A DNA stretch of 64,000 nt. Source: Bostrychus sinensis (Eukaryota > Chordata > Actinopteri > Gobiiformes > Eleotridae). Shown here one piece after another: positions 49,543 through 60,844 of this stretch. Both the position numbers and the translations under genes were made by a program. Within the stretch, counting starts at the first letter, position 1, and every line of letters starts with the position of its first letter. The stretch is taken from positions 38,315,488 through 38,379,487 of the forward strand of contig CM036243.1 in the NCBI GenBank assembly GCA_020698575.1. The letters run 5' to 3'. A model generated the notes under the pieces. That model was not told where the DNA came from. It did no database searches and saw nothing but the letters and a program-made list of their open reading frames with translations.

Positions 49543-51467
49543 CGGTGAGTGTGTTTGTGTGAGTCTGTGTGTGTCTGTGTGAGTGTCTGTGTGTGTCTGT
49601 GTGTGTGTCTGTGTGTCTGTGTGTGTGTCTGTGTGTGTCTGTGTGTGTGTCTGTGTGTCTGTGTGTGTGTCTGTGTGTGTCTGTGTGTGTGTCTGTGTGA
49701 GTCTGTGTGTGTCTGTGTGTGTGTCTGTGTGTGTCTGTGTGTGTGTCTGTGTGTCTGTGTGAGTCTGTGTGTGTCTGTGTGTGTCTGTGTGTGTCTGTGT
49801 GTCTGTGTGTGTCTGTGTGAGTCTGTGTGTGTCTGTGTGTGTGTCTGTGTGTGTCTGTGTGTGTGTCTGTGTGTGTCTGTGTGTGTCTGTGTGTGTGTCT
49901 GTGTGTGTCTGTGTGTGTGTCTGTGTGTGTCTGTGTGTCTGTGTGTGTGTCTGTGTGAGTCTGTGTGTGTGTCTGTGTGTGTCTGTGTGTGTGTCTGTGT
50001 GTCTGTGTGTGTGTCTGTGTGTGTCTGTGTGTGTGTCTGTGTGTCTGTGTGTGTGTCTGTGTGTGTCTGTGTGTGTGTCTGTGTGTGTCTGTGTGTGTGT
50101 CTGTGTGTCTGTGTGTGTCTGTGTGTGTGTCTGTGTGTGTCTGTGTGTGTCTGTGTGTGTGTCTGTGTGTGTCTGTGTGAGTGTCTGTGTGTGTCTGTGT
50201 GTGTGTCTGTGTGTGTGTCTGTGTGTGTCTGTGTGTGTGTCTGTGTGAGTCTGTGTGTGTCTGTGTGTGTGTCTGTGTGTGTCTGTGTGTGTGTCTGTGT
50301 GTCTGTGTGAGTCTGTGTGTGTCTGTGTGTGTCTGTGTGTGTCTGTGTGTCTGTGTGTGTCTGTGTGAGTCTGTGTGTGTCTGTGTGTGTGTCTGTGTGT
50401 GTCTGTGTGTGTGTCTGTGTGTGTCTGTGTGTGTCTGTGTGTGTGTCTGTGTGTGTCTGTGTGTGTGTCTGTGTGTGTCTGTGTGTCTGTGTGTGTGTCT
50501 GTGTGAGTCTGTGTGTGTGTCTGTGTGTGTCTGTGTGTGTGTCTGTGTGTCTGTGTGTGTGTCTGTGTGTGTCTGTGTGTGTGTCTGTGTGTCTGTGTGT
50601 GTGTCTGTGTGTGTCTGTGTGTGTCTGTGTGTGTGTCTGTGTGTCTGTGTGTGTCTGTGTGTGTGTCTGTGTGTGTCTGTGTGTGTCTGTGTGTGTGTCT
50701 GTGTGTGTCTGTGTGAGTGTCTGTGTGTGTCTGTGTGTGTGTCTGTGTGTCTGTGTGTGTGTCTGTGTGTGTCTGTGTGTGTGTCTGTGTGAGTCTGTGT
50801 GTGTCTGTGTGTGTGTCTGTGTGTGTCTGTGTGTGTGTCTGTGTGTCTGTGTGAGTCTGTGTGTGTCTGTGTGTGTCTGTGTGTCTGTGTGTGTCTGTGT
50901 GAGTCTGTGTGTGTCTGTGTGTGTGTCTGTGTGTGTCTGTGTGTGTGTCTGTGTGTGTCTGTGTGTGTCTGTGTGTGTGTCTGTGTGTGTCTGTGTGTGT
51001 GTCTGTGTGTGTCTGTGTGTCTGTGTGTGTGTCTGTGTGAGTCTGTGTGTGTCTGTGTGTGTCTGTGTGTGTGTCTGTGTGTCTGTGTGTGTCTGTGTGT
51101 GTGTTTGTGTGTGTCTGTGTGTGTGTTTGTGTGTGTCTGTGTGTGTCTGTGTGTGTGTTTGTGTGTATGTCTGTGTGTGTGTCTGTCTGTGTGTTTGTGT
51201 GAGTCTGTGTGTGTGTCTGTGTGTGTGTTTGTGTCTGTCTGTGTGTGTGTTTGTGTGTGTCTGTGTGTGTCTGTGTGTGTCTGTGTGTGTGTTTGTGTGT
51301 TTTTGTGCGTGTCTGTGTGTGTGTTTGTGTGTGTCTGTGTGTGTCTGTGTGTGTCTGTGTGTGTGTTTGTGTGTTTTTGTGCGTGTCTGTGTGTGTGTTT
51401 GTGTGTGTTTGTGTGTGTCTGTGTGTGTGTTTGTGTGTGTCTGTGTGTGTGTTTGTGTGAGTCCAGG
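49543..51467 (+). repeat. About 1.9-kb (TGTGTC)n array with a ~546-bp higher-order repeat
   Basis: 'gtctgtgtgtgtctgtgtga' modules. Rare GAGTC variants recur at 49699, 50247 and 50791, giving a higher-order period of 544-548 bp. The 3' end shifts to TTTG variants. Open frames through it are artefacts. Confidence 0.96.
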
Positions 51468-51559
51468 CTCTGAGGACTGGCAGGCTCAGACCTGTCCTGT
51501 TCTATGCAAACACAGGAGGGAGACCCACAGGAACTGCCAAGGACAAGAGTCTGAGCCAG

Positions 51560-54500
51560 ACTTACTGCAGGTCAGGGAAAACCAGGACTATACCAGGACC
51601 AAACCAGGACTAAACCAGGACTAAACCAGGACCAAACCAGGACTAAACCAGGACCAAACCAGGACTACACCAGGACCAAACCAGGAATAAACCAGGACCA
51701 AACCAGGAATAAACCAGGACCAAACCAGGACTAAACCAGGACCAAACCAGGAATAAACCAGGACCAAACCAGGAATAAACCAGGACCAAACCAGGACTAT
51801 ACCAGGACCAAACCAGGACTAAACCAGGACCAAACCAGGAATAAACCAGGACTAAACCAGGACCAAACCAGGACTAAACCAGGACTAAACCAGGACCAAA
51901 CCAGGACTATACCAGGACCAAACCAGGACTATACCAGGACCAAACCAGGACTAAACCAGGACTAAACCAGGACCAAACCAGGACTAAACCAGGACCAAAC
52001 CAGGACTACACCAGGACCAAACCAGGAATAAACCAGGACCAAACCAGGAATAAACCAGGACTAAACCAGGACCAAACCAGGACTAAACCAGGACTAAACC
52101 AGGACCAAACCAGGACTATACCAGGACCAAACCAGGACTATACCAGGACCAAACCAGGACTAAACCAGGACCAAACCAGGAATAAACCAGGACCAAACCA
52201 GGACTAAACCAGGACCAAACCAGGACTAAACCAGGACCAAACCAGGAATAAACCAGGACCAAACCAGGACTAAACCAGGACCAAACCAGGACTATACCAG
52301 GACCAAACCAGGACTAAACCAGGACCAAACCAGGAATAAACCAGGACCAAACCAGGACTAAACCAGGACCAAACCAGGACTATACCAGGACCAAACCAGG
52401 ACTAAACCAGGACCAAACCAGGACTACACCAGGAACAAACCAGGACTAAACCAGGACCAAACCAGGACTATACCAGGACCAATCCAGGACTAAACCAGGA
52501 CCAAACCAGGAATAAACCAGGACCAAACCAGGACTATACCAGGTCCAAACCAGGACTAAACCAGGACCAAACCAGGAATAAACCAGGACCAAACCAGGAC
52601 TAAACCAGGACCAAACCAGGACTATACCAGGACCAAACCAGGACTAAACCAGGACCAAACCAGGAATAAACCAGGACCAAACCAGGACTAAACCAGGACC
52701 AAACCAGGACCAAACCAGGACTAAACCAGGACCAAACCAGGAATAAACCAGGACCAAACCAGGACTAAACCAGGACCAAACCAGGACTATACCAGGACCA
52801 AACCAGGACTAAACCAGGACCAAACCAGGACTACACCAGGACCAAACCAGGAATAAACCAGGACCAAACCAGGAATAAACCAGGACCAAACCAGGACTAA
52901 ACCAGGACCAAACCAGGAATAAACCAGGACCAAACCAGGACTAAACCAGGACCAAACCAGGACTAAACCAGGACCAAACCAGGACTATACCAGGACCAAA
53001 CCAGGAATAAACCAGGACCAAACCAGGAGTAAACCAGGACCAAACCAGGACTATACCAGGACCAAACCAGGACTAAACCAGGACCAAACCAGGACTATAC
53101 CAGGACCAAACCAGGACTAAACCAGGACCAAACCAGGACTAAACCAGGACCAAACCAGGAATAAACCAGGACCAAACCAGGACCAAACCAGGACTAAACC
53201 AGGACCAAACCAGGACTATACCAGGACCAGACCAGGAATAAACCAGGACTAAACCAGGACTATACCAGGACCAAACCAGGAATAAACCAGGACCAAACCA
53301 GGAATAAACCAGGACCATACCAGGAGTAAACCAGGACCAAACCAGGACTAAACCAGGACCAAACCAGGACTACACCAGGACCAAACCAGGAATAAACCAG
53401 GACCAAACCAGGACTAAACCAGGACCAAACCAGGACTAAACCAGGACCAAACCAGGAATAAACCAGGACCAAACCAGGAATAAACCAGGACCAAACCAGG
53501 AATAAACCAGGACCAAACCAGGACTATACCAGGACCAAACCAGGAATAAACCAGGACCAAACCAGGACTATACCAGGACCAAACCAGGAATAAACCAGGA
53601 CCAAACCAGGAATAAACCAGGACCATACCAGGAGTAAACCAGGACTAAACCAGGACTAAACCAGGACCAAACCAGGACTACACCAGGACCAAACCAGGAA
53701 TAAACCAGGACCAAACCAGGACTAAACCAGGACCAAACCAGGACTAAACCAGGACCAAACCAGGACTATACCAGGACCAAACCAGGACTAAACCAGGACC
53801 AAACCAGGAATAAACCAGGACCAAACCAGGACTAAACCAGGACCAAACCAGGACTAAACCAGGACCAAACCAGGACTAAACCAGGACCAAACCAGGACTA
53901 TACCAGGACCAAACCAGGACTAAACCAGGACCAAACCAGGAATAAACCAGGACCAAACCAGGACTAAAAAAGGACCAAACCAGGACTAAACCAGGACCAA
54001 ACCAGGACTAAACCAGGACCAAACCAGGACTATACCAGGACCAAACCAGGACTAAACCAGGACCAAACCAGGACTAAACCAGGACCAAACCAGGAATAAA
54101 CCAGGACCAAACCAGGACTAAACCAGGACCAAACCAGGACTAAACCAGGACCAAACCAGGACTAAACCAGGACCAAACCAGGAATAAACCAGGACCAAAC
54201 CAGGACTAAACCAGGACCAAACCAGGACTAAACCAGGACCAAAACAGGACTATACCAGGACCAAACCAGGAATAAACCAGGACCAAAACAGGACTAAAAC
54301 AAAAATAAAACAAAACTAAACCAGGACCAAAATAGGACTAAAACAAAAATAAAACAGAACTAAACCAGGATCAAAACAGGATTAAAACTAAAATAAAACA
54401 AAACTAAACCAGGACCAAAATAGGACTAAAACAAAAATAAAACAGAACTAAACCAGGATCAAAACAGGACTAAAAAAAAAAAAAAAAAAAACAGAACTAA

Positions 54501-54793
54501 ACCAGGACCAAAACAGGACTAAAACTAAAATAAAACAAAACTAAACCAGGACCAAAATAGGACTAAAACAAAAATAAAACAGAACTAAACCAGGATCAAA
54601 ACAGGACTAAAAAAAAAAAAAAAAAAAAAAACAGAACTAAACCAGGACCAAAACAGGACTAAAACTAAAATAAAACAGAACTAAACCAGGATCAAAACAG
54701 GACTAAAAAAAAAAAAAAAAAACAGAACTAAACCAGGACCAAAACAGGATTAAAACTAAAATAAAACAGAACTAAACCAGGACCACCTTCAGG
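51560..54793 (-). repeat. About 3.2-kb satellite array (AGGACTAAACC orientation)
   Basis: Alternating 11-bp units AGGACCAAACC, AGGACTAAACC, AGGAATAAACC and AGGACTATACC. On the minus strand it is the GGTTTAGTCCT satellite. From about 54240 the units decay to 'aaaacaggactaaaac' with poly(A) inserts and a block of roughly 117 bp repeated three to four times. The largest tandem array in the window. Confidence 0.97.
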
Positions 54794-54829
54794 ACCTTCC
54801 TGCCCTCTTCACTCTCAGCTCTTCTGGAG

Positions 54830-54960
54830 TCTCCACAGTAAATCCTCTGCCTCTTATCGATTTGCCATCAGGTTTTACCCCTGATGCCCTTCCTCTCCAT
54901 TTATCCAGGTTTGGAACTGGCACAAACAGTACACATCCTGTGACTGATTAAACCCAGGAC
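54830..54960 (+). repeat. RTE-like LINE 3' UTR fragment
   Basis: 'atcaggttttacccctgatg' then 'cccttcctctccatttatcc' and 'aggtttggaactggcac' match the common fish LINE tail (TTTTACGCTGGATGCCCTTCC type). Confidence 0.55.
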
Positions 54961-54999
54961 TAAACTGAGTAGCAGTACTTTCTGTTGGACTAGGCACAA

Positions 55000-55640
55000 G
55001 AACAGACCCAAAAATGCAGATGATGAGATTGATCAGGTTTAAGCTGTGAGATGTGAAAAGTGGGACTGAACAGATGCAGGATTAATAATTTTTACCACAG
55101 GGAAAAGGAAAATGTAGCAGGGAGGGAGTTTCTTTGAGTCAGTTTTCAGAGGAATGTCCCTGGCAGACAGCCCAGCCTTTTGTCCAACGTGATATGTTGG
55201 AGCCGGTCCCGATGTTTGTCTCTCGTTCTGATTTTATGAGCACAGAGAGGCAGAGCGGGTTTCTCTCCAGAGTTTTCGGGAACGCTGAAGATGTTTGCAC
55301 TGATAACTTATCTCATCCTCCTGGGAAGGGAATAAAGGAGGTTGATATCCCAAAGAACATTGGAATGGGGACATACCTGTGGCAGAAGGTAATCTCTGCA
55401 CACCTGAGATAACGACAGGTGCGTAGGAGCCACGCCCACCCAGGGGAGGAGATCACGATCGTGCTTTAAAAAGACACGAAGCATACTGGATTTTTACCTC
55501 ACAGACTCTCAGTTCAGGAGGTCTCAATGATGAATTTCTGTTGAATGCAATGTTATAATTGTGATATGAGGCAGAGGTAAAGTCTGTTCCCTCTGAGGTA
55601 TCAAGGAGCAGACACCTTTTTATACGAGGTATCACACTGA
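55000..55640. other. Unassigned stretch
   Basis: 'cacaagaacagacccaaaaa' near 55000 resembles 60187-60210 just beyond the gypsy element's protease, perhaps a shared flanking repeat. The + open frame at 55134-55412 has no recognised domain. Confidence 0.35.
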
Positions 55641-55985
55641 GAATATTTTAAATAGGCACATGAACTTTTGACAACAGCTTACTTGTATTGCTAATAGTTA
55701 TTTATAATTTTTCTATGAAAGTATGCGTATTATAGATTTAATGGAAGGGTAATATACATTATGTATTAATTTGGTATGATAATTGTGTGTTGGGATTGAT
55801 AACGATAAAAGGAGCCTGTTCTTGATCCTGATTGGATGATGTTTTTGGAGGCGGTACCTGAACTTATAAAAGTGGAGGGAAAGGGCTGTCCTCAAGCCTG
55901 ATGAAGGTCTGACCGAAACGTTGCTCCAATAAATGATTAGATGATGAAGAGTGAGAAAGTGTGCAGGAGCTTTCTGATCTTTTCA
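55640..55985 (+). mobile_element. Possible Penelope-like element end with a hammerhead-like core
   Basis: Contains CTGATGA (55898-55904), a short hairpin GGTCTGACC, GAAA (55915-55918), the palindrome AACGTT and CAATAAA. It ends at the break in the gypsy integrase at about 55986. This order is that of a hammerhead ribozyme core as reported for Penelope-like retroelements. Helix I pairs for only about 3 bp, so activity is doubtful. Confidence 0.35.
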
Positions 55986-56491
55986 AGGGCGCACTCCAAC
56001 CACATCACAGATTTAGACCAGGCTGAAGGATTTGTTGCAGTTGCACAGCGTTAGGCAGCCTCCAGGTCCTGGTTTGCCCTTTCAGTCTGCCCATTAGACT
56101 GGAGGTGGTATCTGGAGGACAGGTTGACCTCAGCGCCCAATGCCTGACAGAAAGCTCACCAGACGTGAGATAAGCTGCAGACCCCGGTCAGACACAGCTT
56201 CAGATGCAGTCTACAAACATGTTTAGTACAAAGGTCAGCAGTCTCTTGTGCACGGGGGGAGTTTAGGCAAAGGAACAGCTGAACGGCTTTGGAGAATCGA
56301 TCTACCATGTTTAAAATGGTGGTATTACCTTCAGAACAAGGGGGTCCAGTAAAGAAGTCCAGAGCAATATGGGACCATGGTCGGCTTGGAACAGGAGGAG
56401 GCTGCAGGAGAGCGGCCGGTGCTTGATGGGATGCCTTGGACCTGGCACAGATGGAGCATGCTGCCACAAAGTCCCCAACGGTCTTACTCAT
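55986..56491 (-). pseudogene. Gypsy integrase remnant
   Basis: Zinc-binding part CSICARSKASHQAP, then WSHIALDFFTGPP and MVDRFSKAVQLF of the catalytic core, then RYHLQSNGQTERANQDL. A frameshift lies between the last two. Truncated at about 55986. Confidence 0.88.
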
Positions 56492-56512
56492 GGTGGGCCA
56501 CCAAAAATATCT

Positions 56513-57222
56513 CTAGAGGAAGGATAGCGTTCGGCTAACTCCAGGGTGGCATGTCAGCTTAGAGGAACGTCCCCACTGCAGAGCCTGCGAACGAGCTGAA
56601 TCTGGCACAAACAGGCGACTGGGACGTCCATTACCTGGGTCAGTGCTGAGCCCATCTGACAATGTCCTGAACGGCCCACGAACTGGAGATGGAGGCGGGA
56701 TGGTGTCAGGACTGGTGGAAGAGTCTGTGGAAGAGACCTGACAAGACAAGGCATCTGGTTTAACTTTCTTTGAACCAGGTCTGTAAGTGAGGATGAAATC
56801 AAATCTGGCCCTGTGCCCAACGAGCTTGGCATGCATTCAACCTCCAGCTAATGACGCCATTCCTCCAGGGCAAGAAGCTCTCTGTCCTCAAGATCTTAGT
56901 TCCTCTCCAGCGGGGCCAGGCGCTGTGAATAAAAGGCACAAGGCTGCAACTTATTACCTGAAACAGAACATTGAGAGAGGTTGAGACAGGGCTCCCCCCA
57001 CTCCAGCATCAGATGCATCTACCTCCATAATAAACTGACGTGTGCTGGATCTGGTTGTGAGAGAACAGTAGCAGTTGTAAAATGGGTTTTGAGCTTAGTG
57101 AAAGCCTGGTCAGCGTCTGTATTTCACAGGAATGACAGAGTGGTAGAAGTGAGACGGGTTAAGGGAGCGGCCACAGAGCTATAGTTGTGAATAAAGCACT
57201 GGTAGAAGTTGGCAAACCCTAA
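56513..57222 (-). pseudogene. Gypsy RT-connection and RNase H remnant
   Basis: GFANFYQ near 57200, the MEVDASDAGVG-type RNase H start, and RARFDFILTYRPGSKKVKPD at the end of RNase H. Several stops. Separated from the upstream RT by the 57238-58486 insertion. Confidence 0.8.
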
Positions 57223-57304
57223 CAATCTCTGTAATTGAAAAGCAAACAAATCCAAGGCACTCTGTTTCTTAGTTAAAAAGCCTTTATTCCAACATGGCTT
57301 AGAG

Positions 57305-57626
57305 CAAGGGTGTCCAAACTATGGCACGGGGGCCAAATGCGGCCCGCAGACAATTTTTTATTGGCCCTCGGACTTCATTCACAATTGGCCCAAATTGCCA
57401 CAGGTAGCACTGTTTACTGCAAGGTTTGAAAAGCAGGTAAAAAACTTCATTTGTGTGAGATGTACCTGGCATTAAGAAAGAAAAAATGGAAATTAGTGGT
57501 TGGTGGCGCCAAGAAAAAGTGACATCTTTTGTGGTGATGCAAAATATGACGCCTCGACTGAGTGGCCCTCCTGCACATATATTTTTCAGTATGTGGCCCT
57601 CAAGGAAAAAAGTTTGGACACCCCTG
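57305..57626. mobile_element. hAT (Charlie-like) MITE
   Basis: TIRs caagggtgtccaaact and agtttggacacccctg. 8-bp TSD gcttagag/gcttaaag (57297-57304, 57627-57634) with one mismatch. The interior has 'ggccctc' phrases typical of these elements. It lies inside the left arm of the 57238-58501 insertion. Confidence 0.88.
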
Positions 57627-58155
57627 GCTTAAAGAATTAAAAACGCACCGACGAGTTTCAGCCCAAAGGCCTTCCTCAAGGTGCACTACCCAACTCAGAA
57701 CAGGTGTGTTCATTATATAGGGAGGGGCCTGGGGAACCTCATTCTCTATTTAAATATACATATGGTTTTTTTGCACCAAAGTGAAAATGTGAAAGAAAAA
57801 TAATAATCAATAATAAAGAAAAAAAAAAAAAAAAAAATACTAATGACAACTAAACCTTGAAAAGTACATGCAGGCCTACATGAAAAACTGCCTACAAGTG
57901 TCTGCATACAATTTATGGACAATGAACTGCAAAGATAACTTTACATAAACATTATTTTAGGCGTGAAACTGTCAATGTAGCTCAGTCGCAAAACTAAGCA
58001 AGCCAAGATGTACAACAAGCCAACCTACATCACACGACTGGAACACAAAAACCCAAATACCCCAAAATTATTAGGAGTCCAGATAAGATTTCAAAGATAA
58101 GGAGAAAAGTCTGTCATCATTCAAACCCGGCCAAGATGTTGCATTTAAAGTGGCG

Positions 58156-58258
58156 ATCCAAAAAGTTTCTGTTTGGAGGAGATGTTTCAGTCTATCTCAA
58201 TCTTTCTGGGGTGGAGATAGACGGAAACATCTCCTCCAAAGAGAAACTTTTTGGATCA
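58156..58258. repeat. Hairpin with 33-bp arms
   Basis: 'gatccaaaaagtttctgttt' plus 'ggaggagatgttt' pairs with 'aaacatctcctccaaagaga' plus 'aactttttggatc', separated by about 35 nt. Near-perfect inverted repeat within the element at 57238-58501. Confidence 0.9.
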
Positions 58259-58499
58259 CACCTGTTCTGAGTTGGGTAGTGCACCTTGAGGAAGGCCTTT
58301 GGGCTGAAATGCGTCGGTGCGTTTTTAATTCTTTAAGCCATGTTGGAATAAAGGCTTTTTAACTGAGAAACAGTCAGAGTGCCTTGGATTTGTTTGCTTT
58401 TTAGTTATAAGGTATCACCTCTTTTCTTGCCAAAGGTCTTTTTGGTTTACCTGAGCACCCACGAAGCGCTCCCTGCCACGGTTTTTCAATCTCTGTAAT

Positions 58500-58730
58500 T
58501 GTTTGCAGTTACTAAGCTGTGGCCACTCCACCACAGCTCGAACCTTCTCTGGGTCTGACTTGACCTCCCTGCTGCCAACGATGAAACCGAGAAATGACAC
58601 GGATTTGCATTGAAACTCACATTTCTCCCCTTAAACAAACAGACAATTCTCCAACAGCTTCTGCAAGACAAGATGAATGTGTTGAACGTGCTCCTTGTGT
58701 GACTTGGAAAAAATCAAAACGTTGTTTAAA
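58500..58730 (-). pseudogene. Gypsy reverse-transcriptase remnant, downstream part
   Basis: Contains VLIFSKSHKEHVQH, a degraded LVLQKLLENCLFV, VSFLGFIVGSREVKSDPEKV and RAVVEWP. The insertion point at 58501 cuts the following LQRL motif. Confidence 0.85.
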
Positions 58731-59281
58731 GCCCAGTTCACACTGAATCCGTTGCGTGTCCCGTACGACTCCCGTAAGAATTAGACGCAATGCAAGTGAA
58801 TGCATGAGTTCACAGCGGCTGCGCTGCAGGACGTCTCTGTGTCCGGTGCTCCGTCAGAAATACGTCTCAAGTCTATTTTTGCCGGACGCCGGATCTGTCA
58901 GGCAGATGGAGCCAGACAGGAAGTCAGACCCCGGTCCAGTGAAGAGGATACGGTAAATTTCAAAATAAAACCACCTCTCGTTCACATCTCTGTAAACATT
59001 ACGTCACAATCGGTAACACGTGTTTACAAAGAGATGTGCCAAAGGGTCCCGGGGTCATTTGCGACATGGACGACGAAAGATTAATCCTGAAAGTGGAAAA
59101 CCACCAGATTTTATACGACACCTCACATCTTTATTATAAAGACAACACCTAAAAGGACAAGGCTTGGAGTGAACTCATGACTTCCAGCGTGAACTCGCTC
59201 CTCTCCTGTGAACTCATGCTCTCCAGCTGGATCTGGTCAGAGTCGTGCCGCAAACGCAACACACTCAGTGTGAATCTGGCT
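58730..59281. mobile_element. PIF/Harbinger-type MITE in the gypsy RT
   Basis: Left end agcccagttcacactgaatc, right end gtgtgaatctggct, imperfect inverted repeats. TAA duplications at 58727-58729 and 59282-59284. 552 bp, no transposase. Confidence 0.83.
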
Positions 59282-59289
59282 TAAGTACC

Positions 59290-59560
59290 TCCCCAAAAAA
59301 ACAAAGCAGTTCAAAAAAATGACGTAACACATCATTTACTAAGACCTTAAATACTGCAGGGGTGTTGGTCATCACCATGTATTCAAAATGGCCAAGAGGT
59401 GGATTAAAGCCGTCTTCCACTCGTCGCCCTCTCTAATGCGGACCAAGCATTACCTAAATCAAGTTTATTGAAGGGCAGAGGATATTTGTTTTTTGCAGTT
59501 ATGTTGTTTAAGCCATAATAGTCAATGTATGGGTAGTGTTTTGTGCACCAACGGGTGATG
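59290..59560 (-). pseudogene. Gypsy reverse-transcriptase remnant, upstream part
   Basis: IDYYGLNNITAKNKYPLP followed by FNKLDLG and, after a frameshift, VRIREGDEWKTAFNPPLGHF and MVMTNTPAVFKVLVNDVL. A part between the PLP and KLDL motifs appears deleted. The usual FGL residues before TNAPA are missing. Confidence 0.82.
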
Positions 59561-59796
59561 AGAAAGGACGGATTATACCAGCACGCAAGGAATCATGGAT
59601 ATACTTCTCCATGGCCTCCCGCTCAGGTATAGAAAGGTTGTATCGTCTGCTGCTGGAACCTTGGACAGGTCAGGGGCATCCGAAGGTGGGGCCGACTTCT
59701 CTACAGGAGGTATGGCCAAAAACAGACAGGTGGAATGAAATTTAATGCTTCAACCTACAATATTACCTGACCAGTGAATGTTGGGATTTTGTTTCC

Positions 59797-60165
59797 TTAG
59801 CCATGGAAAACCCAGCACCAGAGGACAATCACAAGAGGAAATAACACAGAAACTAACAGATACATGGGGGCAGTCTGATGTGTAACCTGGGTAGGAGGGT
59901 TGCCATTTAAAGCTCGAGCTACAACAGGGCTAGACAAGACATGCATGGGAAAGTCTGTCTGCAGGACAAATTCCGAAGTGAGGAAGTTACGCTCAGCCCC
60001 AGAATCAACTACAGCAGATACAGGGAAACTTTCAAGGTTATATGAAATTGTGGCACTGGCCTGGAAGCGGTGTGGGGAAAACGAACTGCTCACCAACGCC
60101 CCAGTGTTCACTGACGAGCGCCCCCTTTTGGCCGGACTGGGCAAGGGGTTAGGAAATGGCCCCAT
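59797..60165 (-). pseudogene. Gypsy aspartic protease remnant
   Basis: Contains VSAVVDSGAERNFLTSEFV. The D-S-G-A motif is that of retroviral-type aspartic proteases, preceded by a gag-end-like basic/Ser-rich stretch. Open over 122 codons. Confidence 0.8.
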
Positions 60166-60239
60166 TTGCTACAGCAACAAGAAGACACAAGAACAGACCC
60201 AGAAATGCAGGCAGAGAGGATAAAACAGTTTAATGCAGT

Positions 60240-60840
60240 TTCTTTGATTTAGGAAGGACAGTTTACACCAAAAGCAGAAGCAGTGCGGCGGTGATCTGCA
60301 GAGCTACAGCTGAGTAAACACAGGAAACAGGATCCAAGTGTCAAAATAAACTTCCGTTACACTTTCAAAATAAAGGCTCGCTGACACAGCTGTGATGTAA
60401 ACACAGCGCATCGAGAAGTCTATTCTTGAGAGGGAGAAATGTAACATAATTTGCGGTGACAAGCAGCCATTTTACAAGGACAACCTGCAGAAGTTAAATG
60501 CCTGGCCACAGTTTTGTGTTTAGAGGTGAGTCGTCTGTAAAACAACAGAGGGAGACCGGCTCCAGCAGCAGCAGCTCTGGGAACAGACAGGACACGTGTT
60601 CAGGGTCAAAAATAATACAAAAGAGAGCCAAGTTGCTTTACTGCACTGTGAAACGATGATCTGAGTCTTGTAGAAAAGCTGGTCGTTACCTCCTGGATCA
60701 GTTGGCAGATGGGCTGCAGCTGTGGTCTGTGGGGCAGGAGGCAAGGAGACCACACAAGAGGCAGGGGGGAGTTTCCCCTCTCCCCTCCTCAACTGTTTCA
60801 TGGACCATGTGTTAGTAATAATAATGATGATAATAATAAT
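60240..60840. other. Unassigned stretch beyond the gypsy element
   Basis: No LTR or gag recognised. (ATA/AAT)n triplets at 60817-60845. Confidence 0.4.
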
Positions 60841-60844
60841 AATA

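Larger units (their letters stand above)
57238..58501. mobile_element. Inverted-ended insertion in gypsy RT (Penelope-like or foldback)
   Basis: A 15-bp duplication caatctctgtaattg flanks it (57223-57237 and 58487-58501). Its ends are long inverted copies: 'aaaagcaaacaaatccaagg ... ttggaataaaggctt' sequences at 57238-57300 and 58335-58402, continuing as 'ggtgcactacccaactcaga' at 57679 and its inverse at 58267. Long variable-length TSD, AATAAA and a degenerate hammerhead-like string (58288-58310) suggest a Penelope-like origin. Superfamily not proven. Confidence 0.6.
55986..60175 (-). mobile_element. Degraded Ty3/gypsy retrotransposon with nested insertions
   Basis: Pieces run in minus-strand order: protease (about 60165-59797), reverse transcriptase (59560-59290, continuing 58730-58500), RNase H region (57222-56513) and integrase (56491-55986). 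Frames are broken by stops, frameshifts and internal loss. A Harbinger MITE (58730-59281) and a Penelope-like insertion (57238-58486) split it. LTRs and gag were not recognised. It is inactive. Described only as remnants. Confidence 0.88.

Noticed and set aside
49549..51624. Cys-Val-Ser-Leu repeat 'proteins' up to 435 codons
   Set aside because: Artefact of the TG array at 49543-51467.
53260..53626. GPGLVLVWSWF-type repeat frames on the minus strand
   Set aside because: Translation of the 11-bp satellite.
56981..60223. Small + strand frames overlapping the gypsy element
   Set aside because: Antisense shadows of the retroelement pieces, without domains of their own.
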